Below are positions 17,344-25,512 of a stretch of DNA of 64,000 bases, in pieces. The first letter of the stretch is position 1. Every line of letters begins with the position of its first letter. The stretch spans positions 1 through 64,000 of the forward strand of contig NZ_MPZN01000017.1 of NCBI RefSeq assembly GCF_002936985.1, given 5' to 3'. Source of the DNA: Microterricola pindariensis (GTDB taxonomy: Bacteria; Actinomycetota; Actinomycetes; Actinomycetales; Microbacteriaceae). The notes under the pieces were generated by a model. It saw only the letters and a list, made by a program, of their open reading frames with translations. It made no database searches and was not told where the DNA came from. The position numbers and the translations under genes were made by a program.

Positions 17344-17513
17344 CGGAAACAAAGAATCGCTCCGGATTCTCATCCGGAGCGAGTCTGTGTGGACAGTTCT
17401 GCGAAGAGTTTCGAGAACGGCCCTTTGGTGGGCTGTTCGCAGAACCTGTCCGGGCGCGGATCGCTGGCCCCCATGAAATGCGTTTTCCTCCGCATGCCGC
17501 CAAATTTTCCTCC
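17344..17513 (-). repeat. structured intergenic repeat, copy 2, with degenerate tRNA-Pro 3' end (candidate att site)
   Basis: In the 587-bp gap 17187-17773, which otherwise holds no gene. An 11-bp stem (17357-17367 with 17372-17382, loop TCTC) is almost identical to the tRNA-Pro terminator at 29072-29101. A second perfect 10-bp inverted repeat GTTCTGCGAA/TTCGCAGAAC (17396-17405, 17436-17445) follows. Read on the minus strand, the part 17424-17435 gives CAGCCCACCA, which matches the tRNA-Pro end CAGCCCGACCA with one base lost, then the same trailer. From about 17450 to 17513 it shares a tail with copy 1. It may be the distal attachment repeat of the island ending at tRNA-Pro. Confidence 0.6.
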
Positions 17514-17773
17514 GCACCTACCGGGTACCGATCCATATGGGAACGACAGTTCGTTGCGCCGCGAATGCATCCATGTGGAGGCCGATGCACCCGTGGCTTT
17601 AGCACGATTGAATGGGGAACGGCTGCTCCAGCAGCCTTCTGATGGCTTTGGCCGACCGCATGCTCATTATTCGAGCCGCTCGTACCGTCGTCGGGATCAC
17701 TCTGCAGGGCACGCCTGGGCGATGGACGTCACGCATCAGCGATAAGACGCTGCGACGCTCAGCCAGAATTTGT

Positions 17774-19222
17774 CTACCGCCGACGTACGGGCTGGTTTGT
17801 GTTCCCGTCCGGAAGCCGGGATAGCCGTGGGAACTGTCCGGAAGCAGCCTGACCAAAACGCTCGGCCCAGAAGTCGACGAACCGGTCTAGGTCCCCGATG
17901 TCGAGAGGGACAACGCCATACCCGAGTTGAAGCCCACCGAACCCGCCATGGAATCCCCCTAGCCCTTCACCGGGTGGAGCTGCGCGCGGATCGTTGTTGA
18001 AGTCAGCACCCATAGTCTGCATGAAGCCCAACTCAAACCACGAATATGAGCGCTCGGCTTCGAAGTCGACGAAATACAGCGAGTGGGAACGGGAAAGAGT
18101 GCCACGACTGTTCTCGACCCGGATCTGGCCGTACGAGATGACATCGAACGGCGATGACTCGCTGCCAGGAAAATGAGACAAGCCAGAGATGACTAGGCGA
18201 GCCTGCCCCAGCGCGAGCGTCGCGCCACCGTCGTGTGAGCGAGACACCTCGGTCGCCGGGGCGCTGTCGGAGATGAACTCGACTACCTCTTCAATCAGCG
18301 CCGCGTAGCCACCGCGGCAGCTATTCGCAAGAGCTTCCCGTCGCTCGCGTTCCGTACGGGCGGTCTCTGCGGCGGCTTGCTCCGCAGCACGAGACTGCAG
18401 GACTGCCGACTGCGCAGCCGCGAGGGCGCTGCCGCCACGTGTTGCAGCTTCCGCCCCAGCCCGTCGAAGCCGGTCGATGAGGTTCCCCGCCGCGGGGCGC
18501 GCCCCGGGCGCTTTGCTCAGAGACTCACTCACAATCCAGGACAACTTTCGGCTGCCGGGCAGGAGGTCCGGCACAGCGCTCAGGTGTAGGTCGCGTAAGA
18601 CTTCATACGAGCCAGTGAATGGACGCTGACCAGCCAGCAGCTCGTACGCGATGACACCGAACGCGTAGACATCTGTCGCCGCAGTCGCGTGCTCGTAACG
18701 CCATTGCTCGGGCGCTGCATACTCGGCGGTGAAGGAGAACTTTCGTGTGTCTCCGGCGGTAGCAGCGTCAGCGTACCGCGCGATTCCGAAGTCGCACAGC
18801 GCCCAAGCTCCATTGAGATATAGGACGTTTTCCGGCTTGATATCGCGATGAACGACTACAGGCGAGATGACGTTCAGGGCCTCGGCCAGATCGGTGAGTA
18901 TGGCGATCGCCTCGCCTGCATTTACGCCGGCGTTGATCTTCTGCCGAAGCGAGTAGTCCGCACGCGGCATGTACAGCACGAACGAATCGGACGTCTCCTC
19001 GACGTGCAAGATTGGGACGACGTGGGGCGAGCTGGGTGCGTCCTGCGCGATGAGCTGCTCGCGCGTCGCACCTTCCGCTTTTGGCACAACCTTGGCCGCG
19101 AGCTGATCCGCGCCTGGCCCATAAGCCGCGTATACCTCGCCAAATCCTCCGTTGCCTAGCGATTTACCGGAGTCCCATCCCCATTTAGTCACGAGACGAA
19201 CATAGCGGACGATCTGCGGCAC
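17774..19222 (-). CDS. soluble serine/threonine protein kinase with unknown C-terminal domain
   Basis: A 482-aa Hanks-type kinase. All core motifs are present: glycine loop GNGGFGEV (23-30), Lys44 in AAKVV, HRDIKPEN (125-132), DFG (144-146), APE (170-172) and DVYAFGVIAYELLAGQRPF. Residues about 285-320 form an Ala/Arg/Glu-rich helix, and the last ~160 residues are a Gly/Phe-rich beta domain I do not recognise. There is no membrane segment or PASTA repeat, so it is not a PknB-type cell-wall sensor. The start is GTG 19222 (a second GTG at 19192 also possible; neither has a clear ribosome site). It is divergent from a PD-(D/E)XK protein gene. Kinases of this layout occur in phage-defence loci; that role is inference. 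Confidence 0.82.
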   Translation of the reverse strand: MPQIVRYVRLVTKWGWDSGKSLGNGGFGEVYAAYGPGADQLAAKVVPKAEGATREQLIAQDAPSSPHVVPILHVEETSDSFVLYMPRADYSLRQKINAGVNAGEAIAILTDLAEALNVISPVVVHRDIKPENVLYLNGAWALCDFGIARYADAATAGDTRKFSFTAEYAAPEQWRYEHATAATDVYAFGVIAYELLAGQRPFTGSYEVLRDLHLSAVPDLLPGSRKLSWIVSESLSKAPGARPAAGNLIDRLRRAGAEAATRGGSALAAAQSAVLQSRAAEQAAAETARTERERREALANSCRGGYAALIEEVVEFISDSAPATEVSRSHDGGATLALGQARLVISGLSHFPGSESSPFDVISYGQIRVENSRGTLSRSHSLYFVDFEAERSYSWFELGFMQTMGADFNNDPRAAPPGEGLGGFHGGFGGLQLGYGVVPLDIGDLDRFVDFWAERFGQAASGQFPRLSRLPDGNTNQPVRRR

Positions 19223-19540
19223 AGCCGAAAGGTACCGTGGTGGGAGGACACCACATTAGTTAGACGTCAACGCGCGCGACAGGCTGGGTGGAGCCACAGA
19301 GCTGCCTGAGGCTGCATAGGCCCTAGACAATCCATCGGTCGCGCCTTCTCAGAGTTGTGTAGGGGCGGAGCAACTGTACCCATTTGTCGCGAGCTACGAG
19401 ATGTGGGCCATCGGTTGGTGCGGCTATCACCACGGCACATCCGCTGTCGCGCGACGAGAGCGCGAGCATGCTAGGTTCCGGGATTGTTGCTTGTTCGATT
19501 CTTGGTCGTGCGAGGGATTCACAACACGGAAGGTGCGGCA
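19223..19540. other. divergent promoter region between kinase and nuclease-like genes
   Basis: 318 bp between the two divergent starts. No coding sequence is supported. GGAAGG just before 19541 is the likely ribosome site of the nuclease-like gene. Confidence 0.4.
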
Positions 19541-20701
19541 ATGACGGAAACAAGAACAGCAGCTGTTGGCAGGTGGCTCCGGAACGAGAATGACATTTCC
19601 GACTTGCTCAACTACCTTCACGTCCTCGACAGTGAGCCTCTTTCCCGACTGCTGAAGGCACCGCAAAGCCAGTTCCGCCTAATCCGAGAACGCGAGTTCT
19701 CCCTTTCCCGTAACTTGATACGAGAGGGCCTGATCAGTGCCCTCGACGAATCGACCTCAAGACGCGGCGGTAAGCACCCTCTTTCACACAAAGGGCGATT
19801 CGATCTCTATGCCGAAGTTGGCGAACGCCCGTGGGCGGTAATCGAGGTCAAGCTTGGCGCTGAGGCTCATGGCATGCAGTTTGAGCTCTACAACGCGTGG
19901 TGCGACACGGATGATGAGGCGCTCCCACCAGTGCCCATGGAACGTCGCTTCGTCTTTGCCATTGATAACGGCGAACGCGGATCCAGCACAGGCTGGACCC
20001 GTATCGCAATCAAGGATGTCCTCGCTGGTTGGCTCGGTTCGACAAGCCCGGCAGCAGCCGCGCTGGCGGCAGACGCTTCTGACTATCTGAGTCGATTGAT
20101 CCAAAACGCTCGCGGCCGCGCCGACTCAACGGGTTCCTCTGCACTCACTGATCGGTTCAGAATTCGGTTCCTATACCAGGACCTAGACAAGCATCTGACT
20201 GATCCGGCCCTTACGTATGGCTCAACCAAGTCAGGGATCGGACAAGCTAACCTCTCCATCTGGAATGCCGAGCGCAATCTGCATTTGGAAGTTCAACGAT
20301 CCCGTCGGGGCGATGCAAGCGCTGCCTTCAAGCTAAACCTCTTTGCCGATGGCGACTCGACAGAAGAGGCCCTTGCCAAGGCCAACCGGTTGGAGCGCGA
20401 GCTCAGCTCCACTGCGGTCAAACTCGCAATAGGTGACGCAAGCGATGCGATCGATTGGGAGAAGTCTGGTTGCGGTCTCCGAGATGCAAATGACTTGGGT
20501 CGCAACCGGTTCTACGGTTACACACCAAAACACTCCCCGCAGTCAATGCTGGGCACGACGTTTCTGTTCCGGACGGACGTTACCTTTGAAGAGATGTCAG
20601 CGGTGATTCGCATGGCAGCGAAGTACTTGCTGACGATAACTGCGGTCGATGAGCCGCAGGACACTGGGCATCTCGCCGGGCGAACGAAAACAATGGTCTA
20701 G
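19541..20701 (+). CDS. PD-(D/E)XK nuclease superfamily protein
   Basis: A 386-aa protein, started at ATG 19541 with GGAAGG upstream rather than at the earlier in-frame start. The nuclease core reads GRFDLYAE (Asp88), AVIEVKLGAEAHGMQFELY (Glu102, Lys104, Gln113). This D...E-x-K...Q-xxx-Y order matches the PDDEXK_4 type found in defence islands. An N-terminal region (WLRNENDISDLLNYLHVL) is common in that type. The C-terminal half (residues ~210-386) has a WNAERNLHLEVQRSRR strand and a FEEMSAVIRMAAKYLL helix and no named domain. The PIN-like gene follows on the same strand after 108 bp. Predicted to act on DNA; target unknown. Confidence 0.72.
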   Translation: MTETRTAAVGRWLRNENDISDLLNYLHVLDSEPLSRLLKAPQSQFRLIREREFSLSRNLIREGLISALDESTSRRGGKHPLSHKGRFDLYAEVGERPWAVIEVKLGAEAHGMQFELYNAWCDTDDEALPPVPMERRFVFAIDNGERGSSTGWTRIAIKDVLAGWLGSTSPAAAALAADASDYLSRLIQNARGRADSTGSSALTDRFRIRFLYQDLDKHLTDPALTYGSTKSGIGQANLSIWNAERNLHLEVQRSRRGDASAAFKLNLFADGDSTEEALAKANRLERELSSTAVKLAIGDASDAIDWEKSGCGLRDANDLGRNRFYGYTPKHSPQSMLGTTFLFRTDVTFEEMSAVIRMAAKYLLTITAVDEPQDTGHLAGRTKTMV

Positions 20702-20809
20702 CGCATTGCTCTCGGCTGAGAGAGCCGCGAGACCTCCCCTGCCGCCCTGGGCGACCGTTCACTCGGGAACTTCAGATCGTAAGATGGCCTCCAGCGAGAT
20801 TCTCCAGCT

Positions 20810-21820
20810 GTGAACCGTCCATTGGCGGATGATCGCGTGCACAAATGCACCGTAATGCTGGATAGCAACGTTTGGCGCTACCTGGTTGATGCGGAGGCAG
20901 TCGAGGACTTGCGAATGGTCTCACGGTCAGCAGAGGTAAGAATTGTTGCTTGTCCCGCCGTAGCCTTCGAGGTCCTCCGCATGCCCAATTCCGCGCTCAA
21001 ACGAAAGCTTGTGAAAGCGATCACTCTTGGCGAATGGGAGCGGCCAATGCCGGAGGTGTTCCACGAGTCCGAGAGCATGCGAGCGGCAATACATGCGCAC
21101 CGTCCAGAATGGCTAATCGAACACCCTGACCTCCGCCACTGGCATGAGCTTCGCGCCGACTGGCAGTCGGGGTGGTGGAGGCGCGCCAGAACTGACAGCA
21201 AAGCCGAATCGGCAAGAATCGACCAACTCGGGGGCGATGACCTTCGAAGAGCGCGAGAAGCAGCGCACTTTTTCCGAAAAGACGCTATCGACGCGAAACG
21301 AACATTCGGATCGGTCAACGTAGACGATGTCCCGGTTGTGTTTGAGGCCCCGGTGTTTGGCTGGGATGGCAAGCCTTTTGAGGCGTGGAGAGCCGACGGG
21401 ATCACGACATGGTGGCGAGAATTCGTCGAGAACGACGACTCGGCTTGCTCAGACTGGTTGGGCCCTTGGGTAGATCGACGTGCCATCGCGGAGGATCGCG
21501 GCAGCTGGCATTCGTTCTGGACACGCGAGGTTTCTATGTCCGAGCTGCCATTTCATTGGTTGCGCTGGGCACTGGACTATGTGCAGCGCACACGGCGCAC
21601 TACCGACGGAACCCCGGTCGATAATCAGATTGGAACGTATCTGGCTGCCTGCGACATCTTTGTTAGTGGAGATAGAGCTTTGCTGGATTGCATCGAGAAA
21701 GTCAGACATGGGTCGCCTTCCGCACTCGCGAAGAGCCAATTGGTGTCGGCCGGAAGTCAGGGCGTCGCCGAGCTCTTTAGTGCGATAAGGAATCTAGGTG
21801 CAGTTACTGAGCTCAGTTGA
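20810..21820 (+). CDS. large PIN-like domain protein
   Basis: A 336-aa protein. It shows PIN acidic positions: Asp18 in VMLDSNVWRYLVD, Glu54 in ACPAVAFEVLR, and a late pair in AACDIFVSGDRALLDCIE near residues 278-295. That is the order D...E...D...D of PIN ribonucleases, but with ~200 extra residues between the second and third sites (rich in Trp/Arg/His). This makes it much longer than VapC toxins. The start is GTG 20810; ATG 20855, just before the PIN core, is an alternative. It follows the PD-(D/E)XK gene by 108 bp on the same strand, and no small antitoxin gene is seen. Confidence 0.62.
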   Translation: MNRPLADDRVHKCTVMLDSNVWRYLVDAEAVEDLRMVSRSAEVRIVACPAVAFEVLRMPNSALKRKLVKAITLGEWERPMPEVFHESESMRAAIHAHRPEWLIEHPDLRHWHELRADWQSGWWRRARTDSKAESARIDQLGGDDLRRAREAAHFFRKDAIDAKRTFGSVNVDDVPVVFEAPVFGWDGKPFEAWRADGITTWWREFVENDDSACSDWLGPWVDRRAIAEDRGSWHSFWTREVSMSELPFHWLRWALDYVQRTRRTTDGTPVDNQIGTYLAACDIFVSGDRALLDCIEKVRHGSPSALAKSQLVSAGSQGVAELFSAIRNLGAVTELS

Positions 21821-22227
21821 ATGTGACCAGCCCCGGGCTTCATGCCGCCTCCCCTCGTTGGAGGGGCAGGTATCCACTCCAGCAGTACGCTTGCCGATTC
21901 TTGTGCCACTCCGCGAGTCGTGACCCCGTCTGTCGCTTGTCTTGTTCCTCCGCCGTTGTCTGGTGCCGTTTCGGGTCCGGACTGTTGGTGGCGTCGCATC
22001 CTCGGCGCTGCGAATCGCTGCGACGCTAACTGCGCTGGATCGGTGCGCTGCTTGGTTCGGTCATCCGACACGTCATGCAGACCCAACACAGAGAACTGTG
22101 GAGTAGCTCATCCCGGGATCGCAACCCCGGGGACAGCCCTTCTGTGGAAGGTGAGTCGGCGGTCGGCTAACCGTCCAAGCTCGCCTGTCGCTCGGCTTCC
22201 GTTCCGGCGGGGAGGGCACTCTGCGAA
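21821..22227. other. intergenic region, no supported gene
   Basis: About 400 bp after the PIN-like gene and before the 3' end of the CoiA-like gene. No recognisable coding sequence. An inverted pair around CCCCTC/GAGGGG at 21847-21864 could be a weak terminator of the PIN-like gene. Confidence 0.35.
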
Positions 22228-22902
22228 TCACACGGGGTTCACCGCCTGTTGGGGTGCCGGGACAGGCTGGCCGAGCTTGGGGCGCTGTCCTTGCAGCCAG
22301 CGCGAAACGAACTCTCTCAGTGCGACATTCTGATCGAGGTCCTCGCTCAGCCCCACGACAGTTGCAGATGAGAAGTCAATCTCTACTTGGAGCACGGGGA
22401 CGAAGCATTGAAGCCGGGCGTGGCCGAGTGCGTCGCCCGACACAAACCACACTGCATCGACATCACCATCTTCATACCGCCGATGCCGCCTAATGTACCG
22501 ATCTGTCGCCTGAGGAGAATGGTGAATCTCCAGCGCCGTCCGTTTGTCCCCCGCCGTTGCCATGACGTCTGCACGCCACCGACCGCCGTCTCCTCGTCGG
22601 CTGCCCCGTTCTATGTGAACGATGGCGCCGGCATCACGTTCCCCGGCCGCCATCCCATGTTTGGCGAAGATGTGTTCTGCCGATTCGCCGGCGGCCGCGT
22701 ACTCGCAGAACCCATCCGTTGCATAGTGTTTGAAGAATTGGGTGCCGATGCTGCTCACGCTCAGGTGCCCCCGACAGAAGCAAAAGGGCAACTGCACCGA
22801 TGCCAGTTGCTGCCTCACCCGGGACTGGAGAGCACTTCAAGCCATGACAGGCAAGGTCGCGGCCTCCACAATCTCGCCGGCAACACGTGCCCGCTCCGCC
22901 AT
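22228..22902 (-). pseudogene. CoiA-like competence nuclease family protein, interrupted by an in-frame TGA
   Basis: The intact frame from ATG 22902 reads MAERARVAGEIVEAATLPVMA, then TGA (22837-22839), then continues SALQSRVRQQLASVQ... to the stop at 22228. From memory of CoiA-like actinobacterial proteins, the stop sits where a Trp is usual, so TGG to TGA is the simplest event. Beyond it are the expected parts: FCFCRGHLSVSSIGTQFFKHYA (degenerate zinc-finger region in outline), ESAEHIFAKHGM, the nuclease core RWRADVMA...TALEIHHSPQ and RHRRYEDGDVDAVWFVSG. CoiA-like proteins have a PD-(D/E)XK-type fold. A GTG at 22818 could still yield a shortened product. Confidence 0.65.
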
Positions 22903-23197
22903 GACGGCAGGCCAACCTGGTGAGCAGGTGGGTGCACTGCCCGATTGGGGCAAGAACTGCTGAAACACTCCTAACGAGCGGGGAACACCCTTGCTCGCCG
23001 GCGCCTGCGCAGGTTCAGCGCTTCCTGGAGTGGTTCAGCCCATAGGTTGAAGAATTGTGTGTAGCGCATGGCACATGACCGCATCCGCGCGGGGTGGCAA
23101 CAAGCACACGCTGCATCTCTCCAACCCTCCAACGGAACGGCAGCACTCGCTGCTTCCATCTCATTTCCTGTCCGCGCTGACCAGTAGGCTCCTGCCC

Positions 23198-23749
23198 ATG
23201 ACCCCTCACCCTTTGCTTGAGCGCCTACTCGAGGATGAGAGCTTCCGCTCCGCGGGGTCCATTGATGGCAATGTACCCGATGCGTTCGGCCTCTACGCCA
23301 TCCGCCTGCACCGCGACGCGATCCTTCCCGAGCCGTTCGGAAGCGAGCTCGCTCTGCGCGCCTCACGACTCCTCTATCTGGGCGAGGCGCGGACGCAGAC
23401 ACTGCGAGGCCGGCTGCTCGGCAATGAGCCCCGCGCGCGCGGCCACGGCACCTTCTTCCGCAGCCTTGGGGCGGTACTCGGCTACCGGCCGCCACTCGGC
23501 TCGCTCCTTCGCAACGCGAACCAACGCAACTATCGCTTCGCCCCGGCCGACGAACAGGCGATCGTGGAATGGATCAACACGAATCTCGACGTCTCGTGGG
23601 TGACCTTGGAATCGGAGATTCACGCCAACGAAGTGGCACTGATCAGAGAACACACACCGCTTCTCAACCTCGAGGACAACCCGCGGCCGCTACTCGACCT
23701 GAAAGAGTTGCGGGCGCTGTGCTGCCGCATCGCCGGCACAAGGCATTGA
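23198..23749 (+). CDS. GIY-YIG-like nuclease family protein
   Basis: A 183-aa protein from ATG 23198, which is where homology-like sequence begins; the upstream extension is not protein-like. The GIY-YIG pattern is FGLYAIRLH ... SRLLYLGEA...TLRGRLLG, then FFRSLGAVLGY, and ENEVALIREHTPLLNL-like end (HANEVALIREHTPLLN). The second motif reads YLG rather than YIG and the arginine of the third motif is present. Similar small proteins occur beside mobile elements. The 295-bp gap before it, 22903-23197, holds nothing recognisable. Function is inferred only from fold. Confidence 0.6.
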   Translation: MTPHPLLERLLEDESFRSAGSIDGNVPDAFGLYAIRLHRDAILPEPFGSELALRASRLLYLGEARTQTLRGRLLGNEPRARGHGTFFRSLGAVLGYRPPLGSLLRNANQRNYRFAPADEQAIVEWINTNLDVSWVTLESEIHANEVALIREHTPLLNLEDNPRPLLDLKELRALCCRIAGTRH

Positions 23750-23850
23750 GTCTGATTGGATCACCGCCGCCTGACCAGGTCACAGGGCACCCCATGCAGC
23801 TCAGTGAGCCAAAGACCACGTCCATCCGAAGGACCCTTGTTCTTGAAGGC

Positions 23851-23867
23851 GTCAGGCAAACCGACAG
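23851..23867 (+). repeat. 17-bp repeat GTCAGGCAAACCGACAG, copy A
   Basis: Identical to 24781-24797; a near copy lacking one A is at 24523-24535. It lies in the 205-bp gap between the GIY-YIG-like gene and the convergent hypothetical gene. Confidence 0.5.
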
Positions 23868-23954
23868 CAGTCCCGGGGCTATTCGCCGCGATGCGAACGT
23901 TCCGCGCTTGATCAAGCTACCCGAACAGAGTCTGCGTCTATCTCAAGAACCAGC

Positions 23955-24479
23955 TCATTCGAAGGGTGCCAGGCGTCCCGTGAAGTGCAACCAGTCGTTG
24001 TAGGAGAGCAACTTCACCTTCGCCGCCCTCTTGGCGCTGTACGCATGCTTCCACTGCTGCACTTTCGCTTGCAGGTATTCGATGTACTCGACCGCATTCA
24101 TCGTCCATCGGTGATCGTAAGTGGGAGCTTCCTCCGCAAGTGAGGGAGTCAGGTCAATCCACACCACCGAGCCGGCGCCATTGCCAATAGCGTCAAACAG
24201 CGAGCCGCTCAGATGCCGCCATTCGTGTGGCGCGAGCTGCTCAGCACGTCGCATGGATGTAAAGGCACGACTCATCACCGCTTTCCACGGTTCGACCTCC
24301 CGGGTGGTCTCAAGCCGGACGAGCAGCTCTCGGAGCTCCGGAATCCAGGCCAGGAGGTCATCGGCCCCACCGCGGCGCAGGGCGCGCTGGTCCTCCTGCT
24401 CTCTTCGCCGGCTGTCGGCCCAGACGCCGACGAACCGCCCAAGAACGCTTCCCCCAAGCTTGCCCACCACGTCTGTCAT
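23955..24479 (-). CDS. hypothetical protein
   Basis: A 174-aa protein. I choose ATG 24479 (MTDVVGKLGGSVLGRFVGVW) with AAGGGAAGA upstream; the frame runs back to 24551 without a better site. The protein is mostly helical and charged, with WIPELRELLVRLETTREVEPWKAV in outline and a C-terminal KVKLLSYNDWLHFTGR. No signal peptide, membrane segment or known domain is seen. It lies within the island between two degenerate genes. Confidence 0.55.
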   Translation of the reverse strand: MTDVVGKLGGSVLGRFVGVWADSRRREQEDQRALRRGGADDLLAWIPELRELLVRLETTREVEPWKAVMSRAFTSMRRAEQLAPHEWRHLSGSLFDAIGNGAGSVVWIDLTPSLAEEAPTYDHRWTMNAVEYIEYLQAKVQQWKHAYSAKRAAKVKLLSYNDWLHFTGRLAPFE

Positions 24480-24758
24480 GTTCTTCCCTTGCTCGACACC
24501 AACGGTGCTGTCATCAAAGCAGAGGCAACCGACAGACGTCACGGTGAACATCGCCGGCTCAGAGCGAATTCACGGCTTATGGTCTTCTGCCAACCTCACC
24601 AATGTCGCGGCAGTCGGGCGCGGGCGATCCCGGAGTCTTTCGCGACCTGATGAAGCGGGCATAGTCCTTTGGGCGACCGCGACGAAATCACGATGGAACT
24701 CAAAGGGAAAAGCCCGTGGCACGGTGGACATCCTCCCGTGAGAACCAGAATCCTCACA

Positions 24759-24786
24759 AGTCAGGAGTCAGGAGTCAGGAGTCAGG
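24759..24786 (+). repeat. four tandem copies of AGTCAGG
   Basis: Exact 7-bp units at 24759, 24766, 24773 and 24780, running directly into the second copy of the 17-bp repeat (24781-24797). Probably slippage. The gap 24480-24806 holds no other feature apart from these repeats. Confidence 0.8.
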
Positions 24787-24797
24787 CAAACCGACAG
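24781..24797 (+). repeat. 17-bp repeat GTCAGGCAAACCGACAG, copy B
   Basis: Second exact copy of 23851-23867, 930 bp away in the same orientation, 10 bp before the interrupted gene at 24807. Confidence 0.5.
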
Positions 24798-24806
24798 TAG
24801 TTCCCG

Positions 24807-25373
24807 ATGCCGGAGTACTCAGGTGCGTGGACGTCTGGTGATCCAGATGCGCCGCCGAACGCGGGTGCTTTCGACGAAGTCGATAGATCACTGAACGTTT
24901 AACCACCGCACCCGGTCAATTGGAACCTGCTCACCGCTGAAGGTGCAGAAACCGAATGGATCGGACTCAACCGGTGGGTGAACTGGCTGAGACGCACTTA
25001 CGGACTCCCCGCATCTGTCGTACCACCGTTGTGGCCCCGGCACCCTGAACTGGTCTGGGAGCTCTCGGCGCTGCACCTGCATCGGCTGTGCGCCTACGAC
25101 CCCGACCAGTACGGCTCCGCGCCTTTCGGCTGGCACCGCGACTTCGCCGATGCCCGCCAGCGCCTCCACGACTGGGTCGCGACGTCCGGAACACGCCTGG
25201 AACGCGATCGGCCGACTCGTCAAACTGCTTGGCCGGGAGAACAGCCCGTCGACGCACCCGAAGACGTCCTCATCAGCGATCGCGACGAGGACTTCGTGCG
25301 GTTCGTCGTCGACGACATCGCCAGACGGAGCGAGGCCGAGGCCGAGTTCTATGCCCGCGCCGCCCCACTCTGA
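24807..25373 (+). pseudogene. conserved integrative-element protein (DUF4913-like), interrupted by an in-frame TAA
   Basis: From ATG 24807 the frame reads MPEYSGAWTSGDPDAPPNAG and on to SLNV, then TAA at 24900-24902, then continues in the same frame with PPHPVNWNLLTAEGAETEW and RWVNWLRRTYGLPAS. The rest (LWPRHPELVWELSALHLH; FGWHRDFADARQRLHDW; TRQTAWPGE) resembles proteins I recall from actinobacterial conjugative or integrative elements; the W...H-P-E...W pattern is like DUF4913. A GTG at 24978 would give a 131-aa product lacking the N-terminal ~57 residues. The conserved sequence on both sides of the stop argues for a nonsense mutation, for example CAA to TAA. It is probably a relic of the element that formed the island. 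Confidence 0.55.
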
Positions 25374-25512
25374 TTCCGCGACCTGCACAGTGCCACGGAT
25401 CCGGGATAAGTGGCTCGCTTCCCGCATGTATCGTCGCTGACGTACTCGGCGATCGCGGCGCATGATCATCCTCTATGCGAGACTGCTCCTCAGGTTCGAG
25501 TATGGGAGTGCA

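Noticed and set aside
20810-21820. PIN-like gene as a VapC toxin of a classic toxin-antitoxin pair
   Set aside because: Protein is more than twice VapC length and no small antitoxin gene lies directly upstream.
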